64,000 bases of DNA from the NCBI RefSeq assembly GCF_000772105.1, contig NZ_CP009354.1:2914001-2978000 (forward strand), in the 5' to 3' direction. The notes beneath the pieces were generated by a model. It did no database searches, was not told the DNA's origin, and saw only the letters and a program-made list of their open reading frames with translations. Position 1 is the stretch's first letter. Each line of letters starts with the position of its first letter. This document shows positions 27,776 through 36,357 of this stretch, piece by piece. Position numbers and translations under genes: made by a program. This DNA comes from Vibrio tubiashii ATCC 19109. Its GTDB lineage: Bacteria > Pseudomonadota > Gammaproteobacteria > Enterobacterales > Vibrionaceae.

Positions 27776-29056
27776 ATGTCAGAGCAATGGAACAAATACA
27801 TCGAGATCATCAAGTCTGTAGTAAAGCCAGCTCTTGGCTGTACTGAACCAATTTCAGCCGCCTATGCTGCTGCAGTTGCAAGTGCTCGACTTGATAATCA
27901 ACCACTTGAATCTCTTGAAATCAGTGTTTCCGACAACCTATACAAAAACTCGATGGGTGTCTTCGTCCCACGTACGGGTAAAATAGGCCTACACATTGCG
28001 GCGGCCTGTGGCTATGTTGCGGGGGATGCACACGCAGACTTACAAGTGTTAGCCAATATCACTCCAAAAGATGTCGATAAAGCTCAGCATCTTATTGATC
28101 AAGAGTTGATTACGGTTAATCGTGTTGAAGCCGATGACTTTATTTTCTGCCGTGCGGTTGCTACTGCCGCTGGGAACACGTCAGAAATTATTATCAGTGG
28201 TGGTCACACGCGTATTGTCGAAGAGCGTATGAATGGTGAAGTCACTTTTGCGATGCAAGTTGATAGCGAAGCTAGCTGCGCTGGAACTGCTTCTATCTGT
28301 GAAGGTGTCGATATCTCAATGAAGCAGATTTATGATTTCGCAGTCAATGTTCCATTCTCTGACATTAGTTTTATGCTTGAGGCGAAAAACCTCAATATGG
28401 CGTTATCCCAAGAAGGCATGGTCAACCAATATGGCCTTCAAGTTGGTCGCTCAATGGATAGCGACGAGTTAATGTGCGGTACATCGCTAACAGAAAACAT
28501 CGTCAAATATACTTCAGCAGCGAGTGACGCTCGTATGGGAGGCGCATCACTGCCAGCGATGAGTAACTATGGTTCAGGCAACCAAGGTATTGCTGCGACC
28601 GTACCTGTTGTTTTTATGGCTGAGCATAAAAACGCAGATGACGAAAAAACCTGTCGCGCCTTGGTGATGAGCCATTTAGGTGCCATCTATATGAAGTCGT
28701 TTTATCCACCGCTGTCAGCATTTTGTGGTAACACTGTGACCAGTTCTGCAACAGCGATGGCAATGGTTTATCTCGCTGGCGGCACTTACGAACAATGCTG
28801 CTACGCAATTCAGAACGTCCTAAGTGATACCTCAGGTATGGTTTGTGACGGGGCAAAAGCAACCTGTGCAATGAAAGTTGGAAGCTCCACAACCGCTGCG
28901 GTGAAATCTGTGATGATGGCAATGCGTAATCACGCAGCTGCTAACCAAGGTGTTATTTCCGACAATATTGAAACAACGATTCGCAATGTAGGTCGAATGA
29001 TTAGCCTCGGAATGAACATTACCGACAACCAGATCATTGAAATTATGTCAGCATAA
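27776..29056 (+). CDS. cyuA: L-cysteine desulfidase family protein (CyuA/YhaM-like, UPF0597)
   Basis: A 426-residue protein of the serine-dehydratase-alpha-like UPF0597 family: [16 protein letters not shown] near the N-terminus, [10 protein letters not shown] mid-way and several conserved Cys ([31 protein letters not shown]) suited to an iron-sulfur cluster. E. coli CyuA (YhaM) breaks cysteine into pyruvate, ammonia and sulfide, mainly under anaerobic conditions. Serine-type substrates cannot be excluded. It follows ridA closely and ends at a strong terminator before the YheO-like regulator. Confidence 0.85.
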   Translation: MSEQWNKYIEIIKSVVKPALGCTEPISAAYAAAVASARLDNQPLESLEISVSDNLYKNSMGVFVPRTGKIGLHIAAACGYVAGDAHADLQVLANITPKDVDKAQHLIDQELITVNRVEADDFIFCRAVATAAGNTSEIIISGGHTRIVEERMNGEVTFAMQVDSEASCAGTASICEGVDISMKQIYDFAVNVPFSDISFMLEAKNLNMALSQEGMVNQYGLQVGRSMDSDELMCGTSLTENIVKYTSAASDARMGGASLPAMSNYGSGNQGIAATVPVVFMAEHKNADDEKTCRALVMSHLGAIYMKSFYPPLSAFCGNTVTSSATAMAMVYLAGGTYEQCCYAIQNVLSDTSGMVCDGAKATCAMKVGSSTTAAVKSVMMAMRNHAAANQGVISDNIETTIRNVGRMISLGMNITDNQIIEIMSA

Positions 29057-29081
29057 TACGATGATAAACCATCACTAAGTT

Positions 29082-29110
29082 AAGCCATCACTTTTTGTGA
29101 TGGCTTTTTT
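29082..29110 (+). terminator. Terminator after cyuA, just before the regulator gene
   Basis: AAGCCATCAC and GTGATGGCTT form a 10-bp stem with a TTTTT loop, followed by more T. It ends 10 bases before the next start codon, so the regulator needs read-through or a very close promoter. Confidence 0.88.
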
Positions 29111-29120
29111 CGAGGACATA

Positions 29121-29771
29121 ATGTTAGTTAATCTTACCGATTCAGATAAGGCTATCATCCGCTCTACCTACAACATTGTTGATGGCATTGCAGCAATGTA
29201 TGGTGAGCACACTGAAGTGGCACTGCATTCACTAGATATCGACAATCCATCGATAGTCAAAATAGCCAATGGCCATGTAACAGGGCGTTCCGTTGGTGCC
29301 CCAATCACTAACCTTGCAATAGAAAAACTGAAAGATGGCAACCAAGTCACAGAGCCTTACTTTACTCGCTCAATTTGCGGAAAAATGATTCGTTCAGTCA
29401 CCACCATTATTTCTAACGACAGCAGCACCCCTATCGCCATGCTGTGTATCAACACAAACATGGATGCCCCAATGCATTCAGTGATTAGCTCTATGCTACC
29501 TGCTGGGGTTTCTTTTGACACCATTACGGAGTCGCCGGAAGTCTTTTCGCCAAGTGCCAACGATATGTTGACCACATCGATTTCTAAGTTTAAATCACAT
29601 GCCGATAGCATGGGACTAACCAAAGCGAAACGCACCAAAGAAATCGTACGTAAAATGTTTAATGAAGGGTTGTTTAACGTTAAAGATGCAGTCTCAATAG
29701 CAGCACAAGAGATTGAAATCTCCCCTGATACTGTTTATCGCTACCTACGACAGTTTAAGAAAGAAGCGTAA
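29121..29771 (+). CDS. YheO-like PAS/helix-turn-helix transcriptional regulator
   Basis: From ATG at 29121 (GAGGA five bases upstream) the product is 216 residues. The N-terminal YheO domain has the pattern VDGIAAMYGEHTEVALHSLDI ... KIANGHVTGRSVGAPITNLA, and the C-terminal 60 residues are a helix-turn-helix (VRKMFNEGLFNVKDAVSIAAQEIEISPDTVYRYLRQ). It is a paralogue of the regulator at 45242-45964. The family includes amino-acid-related regulators such as DauR. Lying directly behind ridA-cyuA, it is probably their regulator. The longer frame from 29097 lies in the terminator and is rejected. Confidence 0.85.
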   Translation: MLVNLTDSDKAIIRSTYNIVDGIAAMYGEHTEVALHSLDIDNPSIVKIANGHVTGRSVGAPITNLAIEKLKDGNQVTEPYFTRSICGKMIRSVTTIISNDSSTPIAMLCINTNMDAPMHSVISSMLPAGVSFDTITESPEVFSPSANDMLTTSISKFKSHADSMGLTKAKRTKEIVRKMFNEGLFNVKDAVSIAAQEIEISPDTVYRYLRQFKKEA

Positions 29772-29841
29772 CTTAGCGAAGAAAATAGAAAGGGGCATTC
29801 AGTTGACCGCCCCTTGCTTAAAATGGTGATGAATGAGTCAG

Positions 29842-31017
29842 CTAGAAAGGCTGATTGATCATCACTCTGAAAGTACCTTCATCAGCACCTTGTGCGTACT
29901 CTGCCCGCACAACGATCCCTTCTACTTGGAAACGAACCGCTCCACCTAGATTCCATTTCATATCTTTATGCAGTGTCTTAAGATCATATTGATCGGCCAC
30001 TCGACCTGCTTCGGCAAAAAACACCCATTGCCACCACGGTAAGTCATAGTAATTGAGCAGTGGGATCTCATCGAGAGGTTGCCATTCAGGGATCACCCGA
30101 TACTCAGCGGAATAATGCACCGCACTTCGTCCGTGAAATCTCCCACTGGTGTAACCGCGTAATCGATATAATCCACCTAAACTAACCTGTTCCTGCTCTG
30201 GTGGCCTTTCGTTGTTCCAGTTAGGGGTATCAGCGGTGTAAAAATCAAACGCAAGAACTTGTTGATCAAATAACTCACCAAGCGGGCCCAACGCAAAGTA
30301 TTGACTGTTTTGAAACTCAACCTTGGTCCAACGGTCTTCGCTTTGCCAACTATGAGCACCCACTGTTGTCGTCAGCGCTGTGTGTGAGCCTTTGGTTGGG
30401 TTACGCACGCTGTCGCGGTTATCCCAATCTAGGATCAGTTCAAATCCAGTCGATTTTTCAGTGGTGTTATTGATGTCTAGACGGCGAGAGGAATAGAAAG
30501 GCGTCAGGCTAATGGAGCTCACACCAGACTCAAGTGGTGAGGCAAAGCTGACATCACGAATAGGTTGAAAGACACCAAGCAGGCCATTTTGTGCAACATT
30601 ACCCCATGGTAATAGATACTTAAACTCAACCTCGTAGTTCTGCTCTAAGCCATTAGTAACCGTCTTATCACTCGCGACTGAATCGTTGTTGCCTTGATCA
30701 CCGATGTAATAAGGGTTTTGATTAAATTGCGCTTTATACAGTTGGGAGCTAACTAGTAGCTGATCAGTCAGTGCGTAGTTAAAAGCGGAAAGAAACGTCA
30801 CATAGCTTTTTTTGTCCGTGTACAAGGCCGCACCAAACAAGGCAGCTTGTGGTTGCCCTACCCCTTTTGCTACCCCTGCTATACCAACGGTGTTACCTAA
30901 GGTTTCGGTGCTAAAGTAAAACGGTAAAAACGCCGAATCTTTCTCTTCACTTAACGCAGAGCTTGAAACAAAAAGGCTGGCACTTAAGGCCAGCACTGTC
31001 GTAATTTTTTGGTACAT
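29842..31017 (-). CDS. Outer-membrane barrel protein, Omp85/bacterial surface antigen type without POTRA domains
   Basis: A 391-residue exported protein (signal cleavage near ALS-EEK) whose whole mature length looks like one beta barrel. The features include DWDNRDSVRNPTKGS, GGLYRLRGYTSGRFHG (the L6 VRGY-like motif of Omp85 barrels) and YSAEYRVIPEW, ending in FRVMINQPF. There is no room for POTRA domains, so it is not BamA or TamA. Homologues are named surface antigen or BamA/TamA-family proteins without known function. It starts 2 bases after alr ends and is probably cotranscribed with it. Confidence 0.8.
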   Translation of the reverse strand: MYQKITTVLALSASLFVSSSALSEEKDSAFLPFYFSTETLGNTVGIAGVAKGVGQPQAALFGAALYTDKKSYVTFLSAFNYALTDQLLVSSQLYKAQFNQNPYYIGDQGNNDSVASDKTVTNGLEQNYEVEFKYLLPWGNVAQNGLLGVFQPIRDVSFASPLESGVSSISLTPFYSSRRLDINNTTEKSTGFELILDWDNRDSVRNPTKGSHTALTTTVGAHSWQSEDRWTKVEFQNSQYFALGPLGELFDQQVLAFDFYTADTPNWNNERPPEQEQVSLGGLYRLRGYTSGRFHGRSAVHYSAEYRVIPEWQPLDEIPLLNYYDLPWWQWVFFAEAGRVADQYDLKTLHKDMKWNLGGAVRFQVEGIVVRAEYAQGADEGTFRVMINQPF

Positions 31018-31019
31018 AG

Positions 31020-32105
31020 TCAGTTGGAGTATTCCATATCAACACGTGACGTTAGCTTAGTCACCAGTTCGTAGGCAATGGTACCTATATGGCAAGCCAC
31101 CTCTTCTGCGGGGAGATCTTTGCCCCATAGAATGGCTTCATCGCCTACTTTATCTTGTGCATCAGCCCCCAAATCAACGGTGAGCATGTCCATTGAGACT
31201 CGACCTGCAATCGGCACTTTACGTCCATTGACCAGTACTGGTGTGCCATTTGGTGCCGTTCTTGGGTAACCGTCACCATAGCCAATCGCAATTACACCAA
31301 CTTTAGTATCGCGTTCACTAGTCCAAATTCCGCCATAACCGACGCTTTCACCCGCTTTAACATCACGTACTGCTATAAGGTGCGATTTCAGTGTCATTAC
31401 AGGTTGATAGCCCATCTGCTCTGCGGTTTTGTCATTAAACGGTGAAACACCATACATGATGATCCCAGGGCGAACCCAATCCAACTGGCTATCAGGCCAA
31501 GCAAGCAGTCCAGCTGATGCAGCCAATGAACGCTCGCCTTCACACCCTTCGGTCAAAGTTAGGAACAGTTCGGTTTGCTCATTGGTGGTCGCTTTATCTA
31601 ACTCATCAGCACAACCAAAATGGCTCATGTAACGTAGCGGCTTAGCGACATTGCGACACGCTTTTAAGCGCGTAACAAACTCTGTGTACTGCTCTGGTCT
31701 AACGCCCAGACGATGCATTCCGCTGTCAATCTTGAGCCAAACAACCACTGGCGTCTCAAGCTCAGCTTGTTCAAGCGCTTGTAACTGCTCTTCGCAGTGA
31801 ACCACGGTTTGAATATTGTTGGTAACCAGAACAGGCAGGTCGCCTTGAGAGTAAAAACCCTCAAGCAATAAAATGGGCTTAACCACACCGCACGCTCTTA
31901 GCTGAAGTGCTTCTTCAATACGAGCAACACCAAAAGCATCCGCACCTTTGGCATTCTTAGCAATGTGCCGCAGGCCATGACCATAGCTATTGGCCTTTAC
32001 AACCGCCATCACTTTGCTGTTTGGAGCTTGCTGTTTAATCTGTTTTAGGTTGTGCTCTAACGCTTCGAGATTAATAAACGCTGTCGCTGCTTTCATGTAG
32101 CTCAT
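31020..32105 (-). CDS. alr: Alanine racemase
   Basis: PLP enzyme making D-alanine for peptidoglycan. The 361-residue product has the PLP-lysine motif [10 protein letters not shown] (Lys37), the catalytic Tyr in VGYGGIW, and [19 protein letters not shown] text near residue 300. Start codons at 32105 (MSYMKAA) and 32096 (MKAA) are both possible. It follows dnaB by 3 bases, the arrangement also found in E. coli, and precedes the Omp85-type barrel gene. Confidence 0.95.
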   Translation of the reverse strand: MSYMKAATAFINLEALEHNLKQIKQQAPNSKVMAVVKANSYGHGLRHIAKNAKGADAFGVARIEEALQLRACGVVKPILLLEGFYSQGDLPVLVTNNIQTVVHCEEQLQALEQAELETPVVVWLKIDSGMHRLGVRPEQYTEFVTRLKACRNVAKPLRYMSHFGCADELDKATTNEQTELFLTLTEGCEGERSLAASAGLLAWPDSQLDWVRPGIIMYGVSPFNDKTAEQMGYQPVMTLKSHLIAVRDVKAGESVGYGGIWTSERDTKVGVIAIGYGDGYPRTAPNGTPVLVNGRKVPIAGRVSMDMLTVDLGADAQDKVGDEAILWGKDLPAEEVACHIGTIAYELVTKLTSRVDMEYSN

Positions 32106-32108
32106 GCG

Positions 32109-33521
32109 TTATTCGTCATCCATATCAAACGCAGGACCTGCGTAGTTATCAAAGCGTGACCATTGACCTTGGAAGGTTAAGCGAACCGAGCCGATAGGAC
32201 CGTTACGTTGCTTACCAAGAATGATTTCTGCCGTGCCTTTCATTGAACTGTCTGGGTTATATACTTCGTCACGATAGATAAACATGATCAAGTCGGCATC
32301 CTGCTCGATAGAGCCTGATTCACGAAGGTCCGAGTTGACCGGGCGTTTATCAGCACGTTGCTCTAGGGAACGGTTCAACTGCGAAAGTGCCACTACAGGG
32401 ACATTCAATTCTTTTGCTAGCGCTTTAAGTGAGCGAGAAATCTCGGCGATTTCCAAAGTACGGTTATCTGACAGTGCAGGCACACGCATTAACTGAAGAT
32501 AGTCGACCATGATCATCGATAGACCGCCGTGGTCACGAGCAATACGGCGAGCACGAGAACGTACTTCCGTCGGTGTTAGGCCTGAACTGTCATCGATGTA
32601 CATGTTCTTCTTCTCCATTAGGATACCCATGGTAGAAGAAATACGCGCCCAATCCTCGTCATCAAGTTGACCGGTACGAATCTTGGTTTGGTCAACGCGA
32701 GAAAGCGATGCCAGCATACGCATCATGATCTGTTCCGCAGGCATCTCTAGCGAGAAAATCAGCACAGGCTTTTCTTGCACCATGGCTGCGTTTTCACACA
32801 AGTTCATCGCAAAAGTGGTTTTACCCATAGATGGACGCGCGGCAACAATCACTAAGTCAGAACCTTGCAGGCCGGCAGTTTTCTTGTTGAGGTCAGTAAA
32901 ACCGGTATCAACCCCTGTTACACCATCTTGTGGCGTTTTGTATAGCAATTCGATACGTTCGAGGGTTTTCTCTAGGATATTATCGACGTTTTGCGGGCCT
33001 TCGTTCTCGTTAGTTCGAGATTCAGCAATGGCAAAAACTTTACTTTCAGCAAGATCAAGCAAGTCTTCAGAGCCACGCCCTTGAGGGTCATAACCAGCAT
33101 CCGCAATTTCGTTGGCAACACCAATCAGGTCGCGAACCAAAGCACGCTCGGCAACAATCTCGGCATAAGCGTTGATATTGGCCGCACTTGGCGTGTTTTT
33201 AACTAAGTCAGCAAGGTAAGCAAAACCACCCACGTCTTCAAGCTGCTCACGCAGTTCAAGAAATTCTGACAGAGTAATGAGGTCGAGCGGTTTATTGTCT
33301 TCAAGAATCGCTTTCACGCCCTCAAAGATTAAGCGATGCGGACGACTATAGAAATCTTTAGCAACGACACGTTCTGCAACGGTGTCCCAGCGTTCATTAT
33401 CAAGAAGTAGACCACCGATAACAGATTGCTCTGCCTCTAACGAATGGGGAGGAACTTTTATCGCATCAACTTGTGCATCGTTAAACTTTTTGTTTCGATT
33501 ATCTACTTTCGCTTCGGCCAT
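32109..33521 (-). CDS. dnaB: Replicative DNA helicase DnaB
   Basis: Hexameric 5'-3' helicase at the replication fork. From ATG at 33521 the product is 470 residues. The N-terminal domain begins at PPHSLEAEQSVIGGLLLDN and the RecA-like motor has Walker A (ARPSMGKTTFA, about residues 228-238), Walker B (LSMIMVDYLQL) and SDLRESGSIEQDADLI. A TTG five codons upstream extends the frame but is unlikely to be used. It is divergent from the DUF481 gene and followed by alr. Confidence 0.97.
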   Translation of the reverse strand: MAEAKVDNRNKKFNDAQVDAIKVPPHSLEAEQSVIGGLLLDNERWDTVAERVVAKDFYSRPHRLIFEGVKAILEDNKPLDLITLSEFLELREQLEDVGGFAYLADLVKNTPSAANINAYAEIVAERALVRDLIGVANEIADAGYDPQGRGSEDLLDLAESKVFAIAESRTNENEGPQNVDNILEKTLERIELLYKTPQDGVTGVDTGFTDLNKKTAGLQGSDLVIVAARPSMGKTTFAMNLCENAAMVQEKPVLIFSLEMPAEQIMMRMLASLSRVDQTKIRTGQLDDEDWARISSTMGILMEKKNMYIDDSSGLTPTEVRSRARRIARDHGGLSMIMVDYLQLMRVPALSDNRTLEIAEISRSLKALAKELNVPVVALSQLNRSLEQRADKRPVNSDLRESGSIEQDADLIMFIYRDEVYNPDSSMKGTAEIILGKQRNGPIGSVRLTFQGQWSRFDNYAGPAFDMDDE

Positions 33522-33694
33522 GGGTTTGCTCAACAACTTGCTATAGATCGCTAATTATAACGAGAATGCAGCGCTTGTCTTTACTAATGCGTTACTTTGT
33601 AGAGTTCTAATGTAGAATTAACCTATTGCTGACGGTATTCAGTCAATTTAAATCTACTATTGCGCCATTCGTTTCATCAATATAGAGGTAGTGA

Positions 33695-34459
33695 GTGTCT
33701 AAATTTTGGCTAATGAGTGCAGGTCTTATGAGCTCGATGCTCGCCCATGCCGATGATGAAGGACATAGCAAAACGGATATTGAACTTCCTTCCCCTTGGA
33801 GCTCAGAAGTTGAGTTCGGCTACCAGTCACACAGCGGAAACTCAGACTCCCGCTCACTGAACTCTCGACTCAGTGCTGAGTATGTCAAAGGCCGCCACCG
33901 TACTAACGGTGAGTGGAAGTACTATCTTTTGTACAAAGATGGTGAAGAAGATAAACGTCAATCAAGTTACAGCGCCCAGAGCGACTACAAGTTAGGCCCT
34001 AAATCCTATCTTTATGGCAGTTTCAATGGTGTTGACTCACGTTACAGCGCTTACTTTAAAGATTACACCTTGTCAGGCGGTCTGGGTTATCAATTTGCCA
34101 ACACAGAAACCTTCTTACTGGAGTTCGAGTTTGGCCCCGGTTTTCGCTATCAGGAGCCCAATAAAGATGAAATCGATGATGACGACATCATCTTTCCTGA
34201 TACGGTTCAAGAAGGGATATTTCGTGGCAATCTCAACACAAAATGGCAAGCGCTAGAAAATCTTTCAGTGACTGCCTCAGTCACTGTCGTCTCGGGGCGA
34301 AGTAACACCCGAACAGATACCGACTTAAGCGTATCCAATAATATTACAGAAACGATTGCACTGAAGCTGGCTTACTCTCGCCAATACCACGATAAAGTAC
34401 CAGAAGGACTGTTTAAAGCCGACAGCATGTTTTCGGTCAATTTACTATTTGCCTTCTAG
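33695..34459 (+). CDS. DUF481-family outer-membrane protein (YdiY-like)
   Basis: A 254-residue exported protein with signal peptide (cleavage near AHA-DDE). The body has the alternating pattern of a small outer-membrane barrel and ends in SVNLLFAF, a terminal aromatic strand. SEVEFGYQSHSGNSDSRSLN is the DUF481 signature; E. coli YdiY is in the same family. The start is GTG at 33695 with GAGG at about the right distance. It is convergent with rplI, whose terminator it probably shares. Confidence 0.85.
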   Translation: MSKFWLMSAGLMSSMLAHADDEGHSKTDIELPSPWSSEVEFGYQSHSGNSDSRSLNSRLSAEYVKGRHRTNGEWKYYLLYKDGEEDKRQSSYSAQSDYKLGPKSYLYGSFNGVDSRYSAYFKDYTLSGGLGYQFANTETFLLEFEFGPGFRYQEPNKDEIDDDDIIFPDTVQEGIFRGNLNTKWQALENLSVTASVTVVSGRSNTRTDTDLSVSNNITETIALKLAYSRQYHDKVPEGLFKADSMFSVNLLFAF

Positions 34460-34497
34460 CCTCAAGGACCCTGACTTTCCTATCCTACAGATATAAA

Positions 34498-34522
34498 AAA
34501 AGCACCTCTAAGAGGTGCTTTT
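34498..34522. terminator. Terminator of the rpsF-priB-rpsR-rplI operon
   Basis: AAAGCACCTCT and AGAGGTGCTTT pair perfectly, with A-rich sequence before and T-rich sequence after, so it can act on both strands. It sits 22 bases past the rplI stop. Confidence 0.88.
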
Positions 34523-34543
34523 AAAATACGTCTTGATACTGAA

Positions 34544-34996
34544 TTACTCAGCAGCAACAACTTGTAGGTTAACTGACGCGAAAACTTCAGAGTGAAGTTG
34601 AACGCTGATCTCGAACTCACCGATGTTACGTAGTGCGCCTTCAGGAAGACGAACTTCGCTCTTAACCACTTCAACGCCAGCTGCAGTGATTGCATCAGCG
34701 ATGTCGCGAGTACCGATAGAACCGAATAGTTTACCTTCGTCACCAGCTTTAGACGCTAGAACAACAGCTTCAAGAGCGTTGATCTTTTCAGCGCGTGCTT
34801 CTGCAGCAGCTAGTTGCTCAGCAGCTTTAGCTTCTAGTTCAGCACGACGTGCTTCGAACATTTCAACGTTAGCTTTAGTAGCCATAACTGCTTTACCTTG
34901 AGGGATAAGGAAGTTACGAGCGTAGCCAGATTTAACGTTTACAGTTTCGCCTAGAGCACCTAGTTTACCGATTTTATCAAGTAGAATAACTTGCAT
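34544..34996 (-). CDS. rplI: 50S ribosomal protein L9
   Basis: A 150-residue protein with the L9 N-terminal signature [30 protein letters not shown] and the long connecting helix, then the rRNA-binding C-domain ([14 protein letters not shown]). It is the last gene of rpsF-priB-rpsR-rplI, ended by the terminator at 34498-34522. Confidence 0.98.
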   Translation of the reverse strand: MQVILLDKIGKLGALGETVNVKSGYARNFLIPQGKAVMATKANVEMFEARRAELEAKAAEQLAAAEARAEKINALEAVVLASKAGDEGKLFGSIGTRDIADAITAAGVEVVKSEVRLPEGALRNIGEFEISVQLHSEVFASVNLQVVAAE

Positions 34997-35026
34997 TGTT
35001 TAATTCCTCTTTATAAAACGAACCGA

Positions 35027-35257
<231 letters not shown>

Positions 35258-35270
35258 CTATCTCCTGATC

Positions 35271-35573
35271 TTAAATTTGAGTAATGTTGTCGGCATGAAG
35301 CACTAATTTACCAACGCCATTTCGGCCGGTTTGATAAGTGACAAAGCCACCTACCTTAATGCTACTGCCTTGTACTAAATTCTGAGTTAATACTTGTGAC
35401 CTTTGCCCGCTAACAACAACCGGCATACGACAATAAACTTGTCTCGGTAAGTCAGCTTCGATAACAGTAGAGCGATGCTCTAACCAAAATCGACAGTGTT
35501 CTATGCCACTAGGGCTTTTACTACGAATGGGCGGTTTGGCAATGGTGCCAGAGAGCTCCATTCGATTGGTCAT
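35271..35573 (-). CDS. priB: Primosomal replication protein PriB
   Basis: Single-stranded DNA-binding OB-fold protein that links PriA and DnaT when stalled forks restart. The 100-residue product has MTNRMELSGTIAKPP, HCRFWLEHRSTVIEADLPRQVYCRMPVVVSG and YQTGRNGVGKLVLHADNI, matching PriB throughout. The rpsF-priB-rpsR order is that of gammaproteobacteria. Confidence 0.96.
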   Translation of the reverse strand: MTNRMELSGTIAKPPIRSKSPSGIEHCRFWLEHRSTVIEADLPRQVYCRMPVVVSGQRSQVLTQNLVQGSSIKVGGFVTYQTGRNGVGKLVLHADNITQI

Positions 35574-35581
35574 AAGATTTA

Positions 35582-35962
35582 TTACTCAGCAGCTGCTTCT
35601 GGCTTAGCTTCAGCACGCTCTTCGCGACGAGGAGCACGCTCTTCTTTCTGCTTAAGCATGATAGATTGCTCAGTGATAGCCGCTTTAGTACGCATGATCA
35701 TGTTACGTAGAACTGCATCGTTGAAACGGAAAGCAGTTTCTAGCTCATCAATTACAGCTTGGTCAGCTTCAACGTTCATTAGAACGTAGTGAGCTTTGTG
35801 AAGCTTGTTGATTGGGTAAGCCAGTTGACGGCGGCCCCAGTCTTCTAGACGGTGGATAGTACCGCCAGCTTCAGTGATTGAACCAGTGTAACGCTCGATC
35901 ATGCCAGCAACTTGCTCGCTTTGATCTGGGTGCACCATGAATACGATTTCGTAATGACGCAT
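35582..35962 (-). CDS. rpsF: 30S ribosomal protein S6
   Basis: A 126-residue S6: [41 protein letters not shown], then an acidic Glu/Ala-rich tail ([12 protein letters not shown]) that in enterobacteria is the region for Glu addition by RimK. First gene of its operon; the leader carries a hairpin that may bind S6-S18. Confidence 0.98.
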   Translation of the reverse strand: MRHYEIVFMVHPDQSEQVAGMIERYTGSITEAGGTIHRLEDWGRRQLAYPINKLHKAHYVLMNVEADQAVIDELETAFRFNDAVLRNMIMRTKAAITEQSIMLKQKEERAPRREERAEAKPEAAAE

Positions 35963-35987
35963 TGGTTGCTCCTTACGGATTATTCAG

Positions 35988-36019
35988 CTTCCACAAATGG
36001 CCCGGTCGTCCAGAGGAAG
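35988..36019 (-). promoter_or_regulatory. Candidate S6:S18-binding leader hairpin of rpsF
   Basis: On the minus strand CTTCC and GGAAG close a 32-base hairpin with CTGG/CCA pairing inside and an ACGACCG bulge or loop, 26 bases before the rpsF start. Known autoregulatory S6:S18 leader motifs also present a CCG-containing bulge. Assignment is by eye only. Confidence 0.4.
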
Positions 36020-36357
36020 CAAGGAACTAAAGATAATTGACCGAGTTTTAAGGAGCACGAATAGTACAGAAAGAAAGCAGTTTAAGCAAGAGAAAAAGAA
36101 GCTAGCCGGTTTATCTTTCATAATCTAGAAACACTAGCCTTTCTCTGCCATGGAAATATAGAACAATGACAATAGGCATTGCTTGGTGTGTAAAATATTA
36201 AGACAGCTTACCTACTAACAAACAACGTATTCACAGCCATTAACTTTAAGCCTAATTAGCAAAAACTTGACATCAAACCATCTTCACATTCTATCACCAA
36301 TATGGATAATGGCGGCAAATTTCATTTGGTATGACATCTTACCTACTGGTGATAATA
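36020..36357. other. Divergent intergenic region between rpsF and eptA
   Basis: AT-rich spacer of 338 bases holding the rpsF promoter on one strand and the eptA promoter on the other. TTGACA at 36266-36271 could be a -35 element for eptA, but no good -10 was found at the right distance. No gene or repeat is seen. Confidence 0.5.
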
